Shown piece by piece: positions 1 through 8,826 of a DNA stretch of 40,308 nucleotides. Where the stretch lies: positions 1 to 40,308 of the forward strand of contig DATJVP010000013.1 in assembly GCA_035581425.1 (NCBI GenBank). The letters are read 5' to 3'. How positions within the stretch are numbered: the stretch's first letter is position 1; each line of letters begins with the position of its first letter. Source of the DNA: DASZHJ01 sp035581425 (GTDB lineage Bacteria; Pseudomonadota; Alphaproteobacteria; ATCC43930; CGMCC-115725). A model generated the notes under the pieces. It was not told the DNA's origin. It made no database searches and worked only from the letters and a program-made list of their open reading frames with translations. A program made the position numbers and the translations under genes.

Positions 1-102
1 GACGGCCCGGCGGCCTTCCGGGGTGAGCGGGCGGTCGCGGTCGCTCCCGCCCGCGGCCTTGCCCGCGGCAGGACCGTGGCGGACCACCAGGAGATGCCTC
101 AT
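1..102 (-). CDS. sixA: SixA-like phosphohistidine phosphatase, 5' end only
   Basis: The first 34 codons of a gene that runs off the left edge. The N-terminus reads MRHLLVVRHGPA, with the RHG catalytic motif of the histidine phosphatase (phosphoglycerate mutase-like) superfamily, in which the His forms the phospho-enzyme intermediate. A few residues on, RPLTPEGRRAV matches the LT.xG.xQA-type second motif of SixA proteins. SixA removes phosphate from phosphohistidines of phosphotransfer proteins. It lies divergent to ppk, an arrangement I know from other alphaproteobacteria. The start is the ATG complementary to 100-102. Only the first tenth or so is visible, so the subfamily call relies on the motif and the neighbourhood. 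Confidence 0.75.
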   Translation of the reverse strand, partial: MRHLLVVRHGPAAGKAAGGSDRDRPLTPEGRRAV

Positions 103-215
103 GCGACCTCCTCCGCGCCGCCTTCGAAAAGGCGCCATGACACCGACGACGATACGTTATAGACTGTCGCCAACCCGTTGAAAAATGGCGAAATTGCTGT
201 CACCGGAGAGATGAC

Positions 216-2372
216 GTGGCCCAGCCGCTTCCGGCGAACCAGCCGAGCATCGACCTGAATTCCCACGCGCGCTTCATCAATCGCGAGCTCTCCTGGCTCG
301 CCTTCAACGAGCGCGTCATCGCCGAGGCAGACAATCCCCGCCATCCGCTCCTCGAGCGCCTGCGCTTCCTCTCGATCTCCGCCAACAACCTCGACGAGTT
401 CTACATGGTGCGCGTCGCGGGCCTCAAGGGACAGGTGCTCGCGGAGGTGGCGACGCCGAGCCAGGACGGCCTCACGCCCGCGCAGCAGCTCGCGGCGATC
501 AATCAGCGCGCGCGCAAGCTCATGCACGACCAGCAGGTGATCTGGCGCGGCCTGCGGCAGCAGCTCGCGGAGGCCGGCGTCTCCGTGATCGGCCCGCAGG
601 ACATCTCGTCCGCCGACCGCGCCTGGCTCGAGGACCGCTTCATGTCGGAGATCTTCCCGGTCCTGACGCCGCTCGCAATCGACCCCGCGCATCCCTTCCC
701 CTTCGTCGCCAACCGCGGCATCGGGCTCGCGCTGCAGCTCACGCGGGCGCGCGACGGCAAGCGCATGGAGGCGCTGCTGCTGCTGCCGAGCGCCATCGGG
801 CGCTTCATCCGCATGCCCGGCGAGAAGGTACGCTTCCTGCCCCTCGAGCAGATGGTGACTCTGTTCCTCGACCGGCTCTTTCCGGGCTTCTCGGTGGTGG
901 GTCACGGCATGTTCCGCATCGTGCGGGACAGCGAAATGGAAATCGAGGAAGAGGCCGAGGACCTCGTGCGCCTGTTCGAGAGCGCGCTCAAGCGCCGCCG
1001 TCGCGGCAACGTGATCTGGCTCGCGGTCGACGCCGGCATGCCCGAGGACCTCCAGCGCTTCCTCGCGGAGAATCTCGACGTCTCGCCCGACGATTCCTCG
1101 CCGCTCGACGGCATCCTCGGTCTGGTCGACACGCGCCAGCTCATCATCGCGGAGCGGCCGGACCTGCTCTTCAAGCCCTATCACCCGCGCTTCCCCGAGC
1201 GCATCCGGGACTTCGGCGGCGACTGCTTCGCCGCGATCCGCCAGAAGGACATCATCGTCCACCACCCCTACGAGAGCTTCGACGTGGTGGTGCAGTTCGC
1301 GCGCCAGGCCGCCCGCGATCCCGCGGTGGTCGCGATCAAGCAGACGCTCTATCGCACCAGCGACAACAGCCCGATCGTGCGTGCCCTCGTCGAGGCGGCG
1401 GAGGCCGGCAAGACCGTAACCGCGCTCGTCGAGCTCAAGGCGCGCTTCGACGAGGAAGCGAACATCCGCTGGGCGCGCGATCTCGAGCGTGCGGGCGTGC
1501 AGGTCGTCTACGGCTTCCTCGACCTCAAGACGCACGCGAAGGTCTCGCTGGTGGTGCGGCGCGAGGGTGGCGAGCTCCGCTCCTACGTTCATTTCGGCAC
1601 CGGCAACTATCATCCGGACACGGCGCGGGTCTATACCGACCTCTCGTTTTTCACCTGCGATCCCGCGCTCTGCCGCGATGCCGCGCGTCTCTTCAATTAC
1701 ATGACGGGGTACGCAACGCCGACCGACCTCGAGAAGGTCTCCTTCGCCCCGGTCGATCTGCGCAAGCGTCTGCTCGAGCTCATCGAGGCCGAGATCGGGC
1801 ACGCGCGCGCGGGGCGGCCCGCGCAGATCTGGGCGAAGATGAACCAGCTCGTCGATCCCGTGATCATCGACATGCTCTATCGCGCATCGGCGGCGGGGGT
1901 GGAGATCGAGCTCGTCGTGCGCGGCATTTGCTGCTTGCGGCCGGGAGTTCCCGGCCTCTCCGAGAACATCCGCGTCAAGAGCATCGTCGGCCGCTTCCTC
2001 GAGCACGGTCGCATCGTCTGTTTCGGCAACGGCCAGCGTCTCCCGTCGCCGCAGGCCCAGGTCTTCATCAGCTCCGCCGACTGGATGCCCCGCAACTTCG
2101 ACTGGCGTGTCGAGGCGCTGGTGCCGATCGAGAACGAGACCGTGCACCGCCAGGTGCTCGACGAGATCATGGTCGCCAACTTCCGGGATGTCGCGCAGAG
2201 CTGGCGCCTGGAGCCGACCGGCGCCTATCTCCGCGAGGCCGCGGGCCTCGACGCCTTCAGCGCGCACACCTATTTCATGACCAACCCGAGCCTATCCGGC
2301 CGCGGCCGCGCCTTGCGGCGACCGAAATCTGCGACACGTCCCGTCGCCGAGCGGGCCGCGACGACGGAGTAG
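216..2372 (+). CDS. ppk1: polyphosphate kinase 1
   Basis: 718-residue PPK1, which reversibly polymerises the gamma-phosphate of ATP into polyphosphate and is usually a membrane-associated oligomer. The N-terminal domain opens with FINRELSWLAFNERV, the family hallmark. The two phospholipase-D-like C-terminal domains carry the catalytic His in HFGTGNYHPDTARVY and a second conserved His in GRFLEHGRI. Length is normal for the family. The start is GTG at 216, preceded by GGAGAG with a 5-base gap; the ATG at 211 is out of frame and soon hits a stop. Only three bases separate it from ppx, so synthesis and hydrolysis enzymes are co-transcribed. A weak sigma70-like pair (ATGACA 137-142, TATAGA 158-163, 15-bp spacer) lies upstream. 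Confidence 0.97.
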   Translation: MAQPLPANQPSIDLNSHARFINRELSWLAFNERVIAEADNPRHPLLERLRFLSISANNLDEFYMVRVAGLKGQVLAEVATPSQDGLTPAQQLAAINQRARKLMHDQQVIWRGLRQQLAEAGVSVIGPQDISSADRAWLEDRFMSEIFPVLTPLAIDPAHPFPFVANRGIGLALQLTRARDGKRMEALLLLPSAIGRFIRMPGEKVRFLPLEQMVTLFLDRLFPGFSVVGHGMFRIVRDSEMEIEEEAEDLVRLFESALKRRRRGNVIWLAVDAGMPEDLQRFLAENLDVSPDDSSPLDGILGLVDTRQLIIAERPDLLFKPYHPRFPERIRDFGGDCFAAIRQKDIIVHHPYESFDVVVQFARQAARDPAVVAIKQTLYRTSDNSPIVRALVEAAEAGKTVTALVELKARFDEEANIRWARDLERAGVQVVYGFLDLKTHAKVSLVVRREGGELRSYVHFGTGNYHPDTARVYTDLSFFTCDPALCRDAARLFNYMTGYATPTDLEKVSFAPVDLRKRLLELIEAEIGHARAGRPAQIWAKMNQLVDPVIIDMLYRASAAGVEIELVVRGICCLRPGVPGLSENIRVKSIVGRFLEHGRIVCFGNGQRLPSPQAQVFISSADWMPRNFDWRVEALVPIENETVHRQVLDEIMVANFRDVAQSWRLEPTGAYLREAAGLDAFSAHTYFMTNPSLSGRGRALRRPKSATRPVAERAATTE

Positions 2373-2375
2373 GAG

Positions 2376-3863
2376 ATGGCGGCACGGGCGGCGCGACGCC
2401 GAGGCCCGGTCGGGGTCATCGACATCGGATCGAATTCCATTCGTCTCGTCGTCTACGACGGGCTCACCCGCGCGCCCGTGCCGCTCCTCAACGAGAAGGT
2501 GCTCTGCGGCATGGGGCGGGGCCTCGGCGAGACCGGGACACTCGATCCCGAGGGCGTCGCTTCCGCGCTCGCGCATCTCTCGCGCTTCGTCTCGCTCGCG
2601 CGGGCGATTGGGGTCGAGCGGCTCGACGCGCTCGCGACCGCGGCCGTGCGCGACGCCTCCGATGGAAAGGCTTTCGCCCTCGAGGTGCGGCGCCGCACCG
2701 GCGTCCCGGTCCGAATCCTCTCGGGCGAGGAGGAGGGTCGCCTCTCGGCTCTCGGCGTGATCGCGGGCATGCCCGAGGCCGCGGGGGTTATGGGCGATCT
2801 CGGCGGCGGCAGCGTCGAGCTCTCGCCACTCCGCGCGGGGCGCACCGGCCACGGCGCGACGCTGCCGCTCGGTCCTTTCCGGCTCGCGGAATTCTGGGGT
2901 GACGAGAAGCGCCTCGCTGCGGAGATCGACCGCCATGTCGAATCCCTGGACTGGCTCCGCCGCCGCCGCGGCGAGACCTTTTATGCCGTCGGCGGCGCCT
3001 GGCGTGCGCTCGCGCGCATCCACATGGAGCAGGACCGCTATCCCATCCACGTCGTGCAGGGTTACACGCTCTCGCGCCGCACCGCCGAGGATTTCCTCGA
3101 CGTGATGGCGCGGCAGTCCCGCAGGTCGCTCGAGCAGATCGCGACGGTCGCGCGCAAGCGCCTGGAGGTCGTGCCGGTGGCGGCAGAGGTGCTCCGGCGC
3201 ATCATGGCGGCGATGGAGCCGAAGCGCGTGGTCTTCTCCGCGCTCGGGCTGCGCGAGGGGCATCTATACGATCTGCTTCCGGATCGGGAGCGCACACAGG
3301 ACCCGCTGCTCGTCGCCTGCGAGTCCATGGCGCGCGCGCATCCCCGCTTCGGCGCAAATCCGCAGGAAGTCGATACCTGGCTCTCGCCGATCTATCCGCG
3401 CCGCGATCCCTATCGCCGCCTCCGCCGCGCGGCAGCGCTGCTGGCGGATGTGGCCTGGGACGAGCACCCGGACTATCGCGCGGAGCAGGCGTCCCGCTCG
3501 GCACTCTACATGCCGGCAACGGGGCTCGATCATCCCGGACGCGTGTTCCTCGCGGCTGCGCTGCGCGCGCGGTATGGCGGCAACGACGAGGGCTCTTTCG
3601 ACAAGATGGCGCGCATCGTCGACGAGGAAAATCTGCGCGCGGCGCGGGTCACTGGCCTCGGCATGCGCCTCGCCTTTACGCTCTCGGGCGGCGTGCCCGG
3701 CCTCCTGCGTCGCGCGGAGCTGCGCCTCTCGCGCGACGAGCTCCTGCTCCGCCTTCCCGCGAGCGGCCCGCTGCAAGGTGCCGAGGCTGTGGAGCGCCGC
3801 CTCGGCGCGCTCGCCCGCGCCCTCGGCGTCGAAGCACGCCTGCGCGAGCGCGTGCGGCGGTGA
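2376..3863 (+). CDS. ppx: exopolyphosphatase (Ppx/GppA family)
   Basis: 495-residue Ppx/GppA phosphatase of the ASKHA fold, expected to remove terminal phosphates from polyphosphate and possibly act on pppGpp. The N-terminal phosphate-1 motif is VIDIGSNSIRLVVYDG; the phosphate-2 loop is MGDLGGGSVELSPL near residues 140-153. A C-terminal HD-like helical region follows (GLDHPGRVFLAAALRARYGG). The ATG follows the ppk stop directly (TAG-GAG-ATG) and the ribosome site lies inside the end of ppk, indicating translational coupling. Ppx and GppA cannot be separated by eye; the ppk partner favours polyphosphate as substrate. It converges on the amidohydrolase 30 bases downstream, and I see no clear terminator between them. 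Confidence 0.95.
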   Translation: MAARAARRRGPVGVIDIGSNSIRLVVYDGLTRAPVPLLNEKVLCGMGRGLGETGTLDPEGVASALAHLSRFVSLARAIGVERLDALATAAVRDASDGKAFALEVRRRTGVPVRILSGEEEGRLSALGVIAGMPEAAGVMGDLGGGSVELSPLRAGRTGHGATLPLGPFRLAEFWGDEKRLAAEIDRHVESLDWLRRRRGETFYAVGGAWRALARIHMEQDRYPIHVVQGYTLSRRTAEDFLDVMARQSRRSLEQIATVARKRLEVVPVAAEVLRRIMAAMEPKRVVFSALGLREGHLYDLLPDRERTQDPLLVACESMARAHPRFGANPQEVDTWLSPIYPRRDPYRRLRRAAALLADVAWDEHPDYRAEQASRSALYMPATGLDHPGRVFLAAALRARYGGNDEGSFDKMARIVDEENLRAARVTGLGMRLAFTLSGGVPGLLRRAELRLSRDELLLRLPASGPLQGAEAVERRLGALARALGVEARLRERVRR

Positions 3864-3893
3864 GAGCTGGTTGCAGAGAAGGGGGAGGGCCTC

Positions 3894-5069
3894 TTACTCC
3901 CGCTCTTTCGCCAGCACCGTCTCCACGAGGTTGGTGAAGAAGCTCGCGCCTACCGGAATGATCTCGTCGTTGAAATCGTAGCGGGGATTGTGCACGTCGC
4001 AGCTTCCCTCGCCGTCGCCATTGCCGAGAAAGATGAAGGCGCCGGGCCGCGCTTCCAGCATGTAGGAGAAATCCTCGGAGGCCATGCGCGGGGCGCCGTT
4101 GCGGTCGACATTCTCCTCGCCGACAGTCAGTGCCGCGGCATTGCAGGCGATCTCGGTCTCGCGGGCGTGATTGACCAGCGGCGGATAGCCTCGGCGAAAG
4201 TTGAGCGCCGCGGTGGCGCCGTGGGCGGCGGCGGCGTTCTCCGCGACGCGGAGGATCGTCGCCTCGATGCGGTCCATCACCTCCGTGCGATATGCCCTGC
4301 AATTTCCGGAGATAGTGACGTCCTCGGGGATGATGTTGTAGGCGTCGCCGCCGTGGATCTTCGTGATGCTGACGACTGCGGTGTCGAAGGGGCTGACGGC
4401 GCGGCTCACGACCGTCTGGAGTGCCGTCACGACATGCGCCGACGCGACCACGGGATCGAGCACGCCCTCGGGACGAGCGGCATGGCCGCCTCGGCCCTGC
4501 ACGTGCAGATCGAAGCTCGCGGAAGCTGCCATGGCGGGCCCGGGCCGCGTGAAGAATTTGCCCGTGGGATAGCGCGGCGTGTTGTGTAGCCCGTAGACGC
4601 CGTCGACCGGGAAGCGCTCGAAGAGCCCTTCCTCCACCATGACCCTACCGCCGCCGCCGCCTTCCTCTGCGGGCTGGAAGATGAAATGGACGGTGCCGTC
4701 GAAATTCCGGGTCTTGGCGAGATGCCGCGCCGCGCCCAGGAGGATCGTCGTGTGCCCGTCATGGCCGCAGGCGTGCATGCGCCCTTCATGCCGCGAGCGG
4801 TGCGCGAAGTCGTTCTTCTCGTGAAGGGGCAGCGCATCCATGTCGGCGCGCAGTCCGATCGCGCGGTGCCCGTTTCCAACGCGGAGGCTGCCGACGACGC
4901 CGGTCTTGGCGATGCCGCGCGTCACCTGAAGCCCGAAGGAAGCGAGCCGCTCCGCCACGATGTCGGAGGTGCGGCGCTCGTCATAGGCGAGCTCGGGATG
5001 GGCGTGCAAATCGCGCCGCCACTCCGTGAGCTCGCCCTTCGCAGCGACCAATTCGGGGATAAGGGGCAT
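3894..5069 (-). CDS. M20D-family amidohydrolase (hippurate hydrolase-like)
   Basis: 391-residue metallopeptidase-like amidohydrolase of the M20D group, which cleaves N-acyl amino acids or related amides with a di-metal centre. Metal and catalytic motifs appear in order: RRDLHAHPELAYDE near the N-terminus, LRADMDALPL near residue 75, MHACGHDGHTTILLGAA near 100, and QPAEEGGGGG near 135 with the general-base Glu. A dimerisation insert with GRGGHAARPE follows. Hippurate, IAA-amino-acid conjugates and acetyl-amino acids are all possible substrates; sequence alone does not choose. There is no signal peptide, so it is probably cytoplasmic. It lies 41 bases downstream of rnd on the same strand and may be co-transcribed with it. 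Confidence 0.93.
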   Translation of the reverse strand: MPLIPELVAAKGELTEWRRDLHAHPELAYDERRTSDIVAERLASFGLQVTRGIAKTGVVGSLRVGNGHRAIGLRADMDALPLHEKNDFAHRSRHEGRMHACGHDGHTTILLGAARHLAKTRNFDGTVHFIFQPAEEGGGGGRVMVEEGLFERFPVDGVYGLHNTPRYPTGKFFTRPGPAMAASASFDLHVQGRGGHAARPEGVLDPVVASAHVVTALQTVVSRAVSPFDTAVVSITKIHGGDAYNIIPEDVTISGNCRAYRTEVMDRIEATILRVAENAAAAHGATAALNFRRGYPPLVNHARETEIACNAAALTVGEENVDRNGAPRMASEDFSYMLEARPGAFIFLGNGDGEGSCDVHNPRYDFNDEIIPVGASFFTNLVETVLAKERE

Positions 5070-5110
5070 GTTCTATCTCGCGTGGTATGGAGAAGCGAAG
5101 CCTAGCGGCC

Positions 5111-6271
5111 TCAGCTCGCGTCGTCGAGGCGCACCAGGCGGATTTGCTTCCCCGCGGCGGTGAGCGCGATCCGACCGTGCTTGAGGTCGAGCGCGTCGCC
5201 TCCGAAAAGCTCGCGCCGCCAGCCCGAGAGCGCATCGATCTCCGCCGCGTCGTCGGCCGCGATCGCCTCGAGGTCCTCGGCACTCGCCACCAGCTTCTGC
5301 GCGACGCCATGCTCTTCGCAGCGGAGCTTCAGCAGCACTTTCAGGAGATCGACCAGCGGACCCAGCCCCGGCGGCAGCTCGCGCCGGGGCGGCGGTTCCG
5401 GCTGCTCGTTCTCGGGCATGGCAAGCGCGTCGCGTACGACCGCCAGCACCTCGCCGCCAAGGCGCCCCTCGACGAAGCCCTTGCCGAGGCCGCGCGTCCG
5501 CGCGAGATCGACCGCGTTCTGCGGAGCGTGTGCTGCGATCTCCAGGACCTGCTCGTCGCGGAGGACGCGGTTCCGCGGGAGGTTCCGAGTTTGCGCGGCG
5601 ATCTCGCGCCAGGCCGCGAGCTCGCGGAGGAGCGCGAGGGTCCGCCGGCTGCTCCCCCGCAGCTTGAAGCGCCGCCAGGACTCCCTCGGGTCGATCGTAT
5701 AGGTCGCGGGGTCCGTGAGGAGCTTGATCTCGTCGTCGAGCCAAGCCGCGCGGTCGTTGCGCTGCAGCCGCGTCTTCAGCTTCTCGTAGACGGTGCGCAG
5801 CGGGATCACATCCGTGAGAGCGTATTGGGTCTGCCGTTCCGTGAGCGGCCGGCGCGACCAATCCGTGAAGCGCGCGGATTTGTCGATGCGCGCCCCCGCG
5901 AGCTTGCTGGCGAGCGTCTCGTAGCTCGCGGATTCCCCGAAGCCGCAGACCATCGCCGCCACTTGCGTGTCGAAGAGCGGCGCCGGTACCGCCCCCATGA
6001 GTTTGTAAAAGATCTCGATGTCCTGCCGTGCCGCGTGGAAGACCTTGAGCACGGAAGCGTTGGCGAGGAGCGAGAAGAGAGGTCCGAGGTCGATACCCTC
6101 CGCGAGCGGATCGATCGCCGCTGCTTCATTCGGCCCCGCGACCTGCACGAGGCAGAGCTCCGGCCAATAGGTGCGGTCCCGCATGAACTCGGTGTCGACG
6201 GTAACGTATTCGGTTTGGGACTGACGCCCGCAAAATTGCGCGAGCGCGGCGGTGTCGACGATCAAGGTCAT
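5111..6271 (-). CDS. rnd: ribonuclease D
   Basis: 386-residue 3'-5' exoribonuclease of the DEDD family, acting in tRNA 3' maturation and stable-RNA turnover. The exonuclease domain fills about residues 1-165: DTEF supplies the first Asp and Glu, FHAARQDIEIFYKLMG the third acidic residue, and the YALTDVIPL segment the last Asp. An HRDC domain (about 205-285) follows, around LRELAAWREIAAQTRN. I start at MTLIVDTA (ATG complementary to 6269-6271) rather than six codons upstream because conservation begins there. It is divergent from aspS across 129 bases, a pairing common in alphaproteobacteria. The C-terminal half is longer than a minimal RNase D, as is usual in this class. Confidence 0.95.
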   Translation of the reverse strand: MTLIVDTAALAQFCGRQSQTEYVTVDTEFMRDRTYWPELCLVQVAGPNEAAAIDPLAEGIDLGPLFSLLANASVLKVFHAARQDIEIFYKLMGAVPAPLFDTQVAAMVCGFGESASYETLASKLAGARIDKSARFTDWSRRPLTERQTQYALTDVIPLRTVYEKLKTRLQRNDRAAWLDDEIKLLTDPATYTIDPRESWRRFKLRGSSRRTLALLRELAAWREIAAQTRNLPRNRVLRDEQVLEIAAHAPQNAVDLARTRGLGKGFVEGRLGGEVLAVVRDALAMPENEQPEPPPRRELPPGLGPLVDLLKVLLKLRCEEHGVAQKLVASAEDLEAIAADDAAEIDALSGWRRELFGGDALDLKHGRIALTAAGKQIRLVRLDDAS

Positions 6272-6335
6272 GCTGGTCGTGCTATACACGCAAAAAGCGG
6301 AGCACGGAAGGCCCGTCGCCGGATACGTCGGGTGC

Positions 6336-6364
6336 TTGACAAGCCTCGGAAATCCGTGCGTTCT
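6336..6364 (+). promoter_or_regulatory. candidate sigma70 promoter of aspS
   Basis: A perfect TTGACA (6336-6341) is followed after 17 bases by CGTTCT, a poor -10. The start would fall near 6371, about 30 bases before the aspS ATG. Support is the exact -35, the correct spacing and the position in the divergent rnd/aspS gap. Confidence 0.4.
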
Positions 6365-6400
6365 CCCGCTTCTCGCGGCATTTCTCGATCACGGACGACG

Positions 6401-8194
6401 ATGCACGCCTATCGCACCCACACCTGCGGCGCGCTGCGCCTCGGCGACGCCGGCAAGACCGCGCGGATTTCCGGCTGGGTCCACCGCAAACGCGACCACG
6501 GCCAGCTCCTCTTCGTCGACCTCCGCGACCATTACGGCATCACGCAGTGCGTGATCGACATCTCGGGCCCGCTCTTCAAGACCGTGGACGCGCTCAAGCT
6601 CGAGAGCGTCGTCACCATGACCGGGACCGTCGTCCGCCGCTCCGACGAGACCGTCAATTCCAAGCTCGCAACCGGCGAGATCGAGTTGCAGATCGTGGAA
6701 TGCAGGACGCTCTCGGAGGCGGACCCGCTGCCGGTGCCGGTCAACACCGACGCCGACTATCCCGAGGACATGCGGCTCACCTATCGCTTCCTCGATCTCC
6801 GGCGCGAGGCAGTGCATGCCAACATCATGCTGCGCTCGCGCGTCATCGCGTCGATTCGCCGCCGCATGATCGAGCAGGGCTTCACGGAGTTCCAGACGCC
6901 GATCCTGACCGCGAGCTCGCCCGAGGGTGCGCGCGACTACCTCGTTCCAAGCCGGCTCCATCCCGGCGAGTTCTACGCGTTGCCGCAGGCACCGCAGCAA
7001 TTCAAGCAGCTCCTGATGGTCGCGGGCTTCGACCGCTATTTCCAGATCGCGCCCTGCTTCCGCGACGAGGCGAGCCGCGCCGACCGCTCGCCCGGCGAGT
7101 TCTACCAGCTCGATTTCGAGATGTCGTTCGTCACGCAAGAGGACGTCTTTGCGGCGATCGAGCCCGTGATGGCCGGTGTCTTCGAGGAGTTCGGCCGGGA
7201 CCGCTCCGTCACCAAGCCGCCGTTCCCGCGCATCCCCTACGACGAAGCGCTCCTCAAATACGGAACCGACAAGCCGGATCTCCGCAATCCCATCGTCATG
7301 AGCGATGCGGCGGAGGTGTTCCGCGGCTCGGGCTTCGGGGTCTTCGCGGGCGCGCTCGAGAACGGTGCGGCGGTGCGCGCGATCCCCGCGCCCGGCGCCG
7401 CCTCGCGTCCCCGCAGCTTCTTCGACAAGCTCAACGACTGGGCGCGGGGCGAGGGCGCGCCGGGTCTCGGTTACATCGTCTTCTCCGAAGGTGCGGCGAA
7501 GGGCCCGATCGCGAAGTTCCTGGATGCACCGCGCCTGGAGCGGCTCCGTGCGGTTGCAGGAGTGGGCGAGGGGGATGCCGTCTTCTTCGTCTGCGACAAG
7601 CCCGAACCCGCGGCGAAGCTCGCGGGCGCTGCGCGCACGCGCATCGGACGGGAGCTCGGCCTCCTTAAGGAAGGCGAGTTTCGCTTCTGCTGGATCGTCG
7701 ATTTTCCCATGTTCGAGCGCGACGAGGAGACTGGCAAGATCGTCTTCAGCCACAATCCCTTCTCGATGCCTCAGGGAGGGCTCGAGGCGCTCGAGACGAG
7801 GGATCCGCTCACCATCAAGGCCTTCCAGTACGACATCGTCTGCAACGGCGTCGAGCTCTCCTCCGGCGCGATCCGGAACCATCTTCCGGGCATCATGTAC
7901 AAGGCCTTTGCGATCGCGGGCTATTCCGCTTCCGAGGTCGAGGCGCGCTTCGGCGGCATGCTCAACGCCTTCAAGTTCGGCGCGCCCCCGCATGGCGGCT
8001 CCGCGCCCGGCATCGACCGGATCGTGATGCTGCTCGCGGACACGCCGAACATCCGCGAGGTCGTCGCCTTCCCCATGAACCAGCAGGCACAGGATCTGTT
8101 GATGCAGGCTCCGGCCCCGGTGCCGCCGGAGCGCCTCAAGGAGCTCCACATTCGCGTGGTGCTGCCGCCGCCTTCGAAGGACAAGCCGAGCTGA
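6401..8194 (+). CDS. aspS: aspartyl-tRNA synthetase
   Basis: 597-residue class II aminoacyl-tRNA synthetase that charges tRNA-Asp. The N-terminal OB-fold anticodon domain (about 1-110) contains GWVHRKRDHGQLLFVDLRDH. Class II motif 1 lies in MIEQGFTEFQTPILT, motif 2 in FRDEASRADRSPGEFYQLD, and motif 3 near the end in GGSAPGIDRIVMLL. The bacterial GAD insert lies between motifs 2 and 3 (about 290-420). Length fits the bacterial type. A longer open frame extends upstream to 5087, but it only reads antisense through rnd, so the ATG at 6401 is the start. In bacteria lacking AsnRS such an enzyme can be non-discriminating and feed GatCAB; this cannot be decided here. Confidence 0.98.
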   Translation: MHAYRTHTCGALRLGDAGKTARISGWVHRKRDHGQLLFVDLRDHYGITQCVIDISGPLFKTVDALKLESVVTMTGTVVRRSDETVNSKLATGEIELQIVECRTLSEADPLPVPVNTDADYPEDMRLTYRFLDLRREAVHANIMLRSRVIASIRRRMIEQGFTEFQTPILTASSPEGARDYLVPSRLHPGEFYALPQAPQQFKQLLMVAGFDRYFQIAPCFRDEASRADRSPGEFYQLDFEMSFVTQEDVFAAIEPVMAGVFEEFGRDRSVTKPPFPRIPYDEALLKYGTDKPDLRNPIVMSDAAEVFRGSGFGVFAGALENGAAVRAIPAPGAASRPRSFFDKLNDWARGEGAPGLGYIVFSEGAAKGPIAKFLDAPRLERLRAVAGVGEGDAVFFVCDKPEPAAKLAGAARTRIGRELGLLKEGEFRFCWIVDFPMFERDEETGKIVFSHNPFSMPQGGLEALETRDPLTIKAFQYDIVCNGVELSSGAIRNHLPGIMYKAFAIAGYSASEVEARFGGMLNAFKFGAPPHGGSAPGIDRIVMLLADTPNIREVVAFPMNQQAQDLLMQAPAPVPPERLKELHIRVVLPPPSKDKPS

Positions 8195-8217
8195 TCCGCG
8201 CTTTCGCTTGCGCGGAT
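8194..8217 (+). terminator. hairpin after aspS
   Basis: An 8-bp perfect stem, ATCCGCGC (8194-8201) and GCGCGGAT (8210-8217), encloses an 8-base loop and begins at the last base of the aspS stop codon. No T-run follows, so it could be a weak or Rho-assisted terminator or a 3'-end stabiliser. Confidence 0.4.
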
Positions 8218-8286
8218 TCCGCCGATGACTCATGATTCCACGGAAGATCGCGAGTCGCCGGTACGCGGAACCGACGGGGCGAACGA

Positions 8287-8826
8287 ATGCGAGGGTACCT
8301 TCTGCTGTCAGTGCCGATCCTGCTCGCGGGATGCGGGCTCCCGCCGGCAGTGATGATCGCCTCTTACGTCGCGGACGGCGTGAGCTATCTCGTCACCGGG
8401 AAGAGCGTTACGGATCACGGCATCTCCGAGACGACCGGCCGCGACTGCGCGACGTGGCGTCTCATCAAGTTCGAATCCCCGTGCAAGAACGAACCCGCTC
8501 AACGCGAGGAGCCGGCGCCCGTGGTCGAGGGCGAGCTTGCGAGCTCGCCGCCTGCGGAGCCTAGCACCGAGACATCGTCGGATGCTGCCCCGCATCGCTT
8601 CCTCGTGCTCGGAAGCTTCAACAGCCGCGCCAATGCCGAGCGCTTGACGACCGAGTTTCCGGGCATCAAGACCGCGGTCATCGAAGTCGGCCTCGACAGC
8701 CGCACCGCCTATCGCGTGATGGCAGGCCCACTCAGTGACGAGGAGGTAGATGGACTCCGCGCGAAGCTCGCGGCCGAAAACCGCCCACCCGCCTGGGAAT
8801 TCGTGGCAGCGCTGCCGGGATCTTAG
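8287..8826 (+). CDS. SPOR-domain lipoprotein
   Basis: 179-residue envelope protein. The N-terminus is a lipoprotein signal, MRGYLLLSVPILLAGC, with lipobox LAGC and Cys16 as the lipidation site. A Pro/Glu/Ser-rich linker spans about residues 70-97. The C-terminal 75 residues (HRFLVLGSFNSRANAERL to the end) look like a SPOR domain, which binds denuded septal peptidoglycan glycans, so a role at the division site or cell wall is likely. It stands alone, 92 bases after aspS, and converges on the diguanylate cyclase gene so tightly that the stop codons overlap. No specific named homologue is recognised. Confidence 0.8.
   Translation: MRGYLLLSVPILLAGCGLPPAVMIASYVADGVSYLVTGKSVTDHGISETTGRDCATWRLIKFESPCKNEPAQREEPAPVVEGELASSPPAEPSTETSSDAAPHRFLVLGSFNSRANAERLTTEFPGIKTAVIEVGLDSRTAYRVMAGPLSDEEVDGLRAKLAAENRPPAWEFVAALPGS

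Noticed and set aside
164..205. Two CTGTC half-sites before ppk, 33 bases apart, recalling a Pho box.
   Set aside because: Pho boxes need repeats 11 bases apart; the intermediate positions do not match.
99..2267. A 722-codon open frame antisense to ppk.
   Set aside because: Composition is the Arg/Glu/Ala-rich pattern produced by reading high-GC codons in reverse; no domain, no ribosome site, and the sense strand is an unmistakable PPK1.
5087..6400. A 5' extension of about 440 codons on aspS.
   Set aside because: It reads antisense through RNase D and has no family similarity; AspRS similarity begins exactly at the ATG at 6401.
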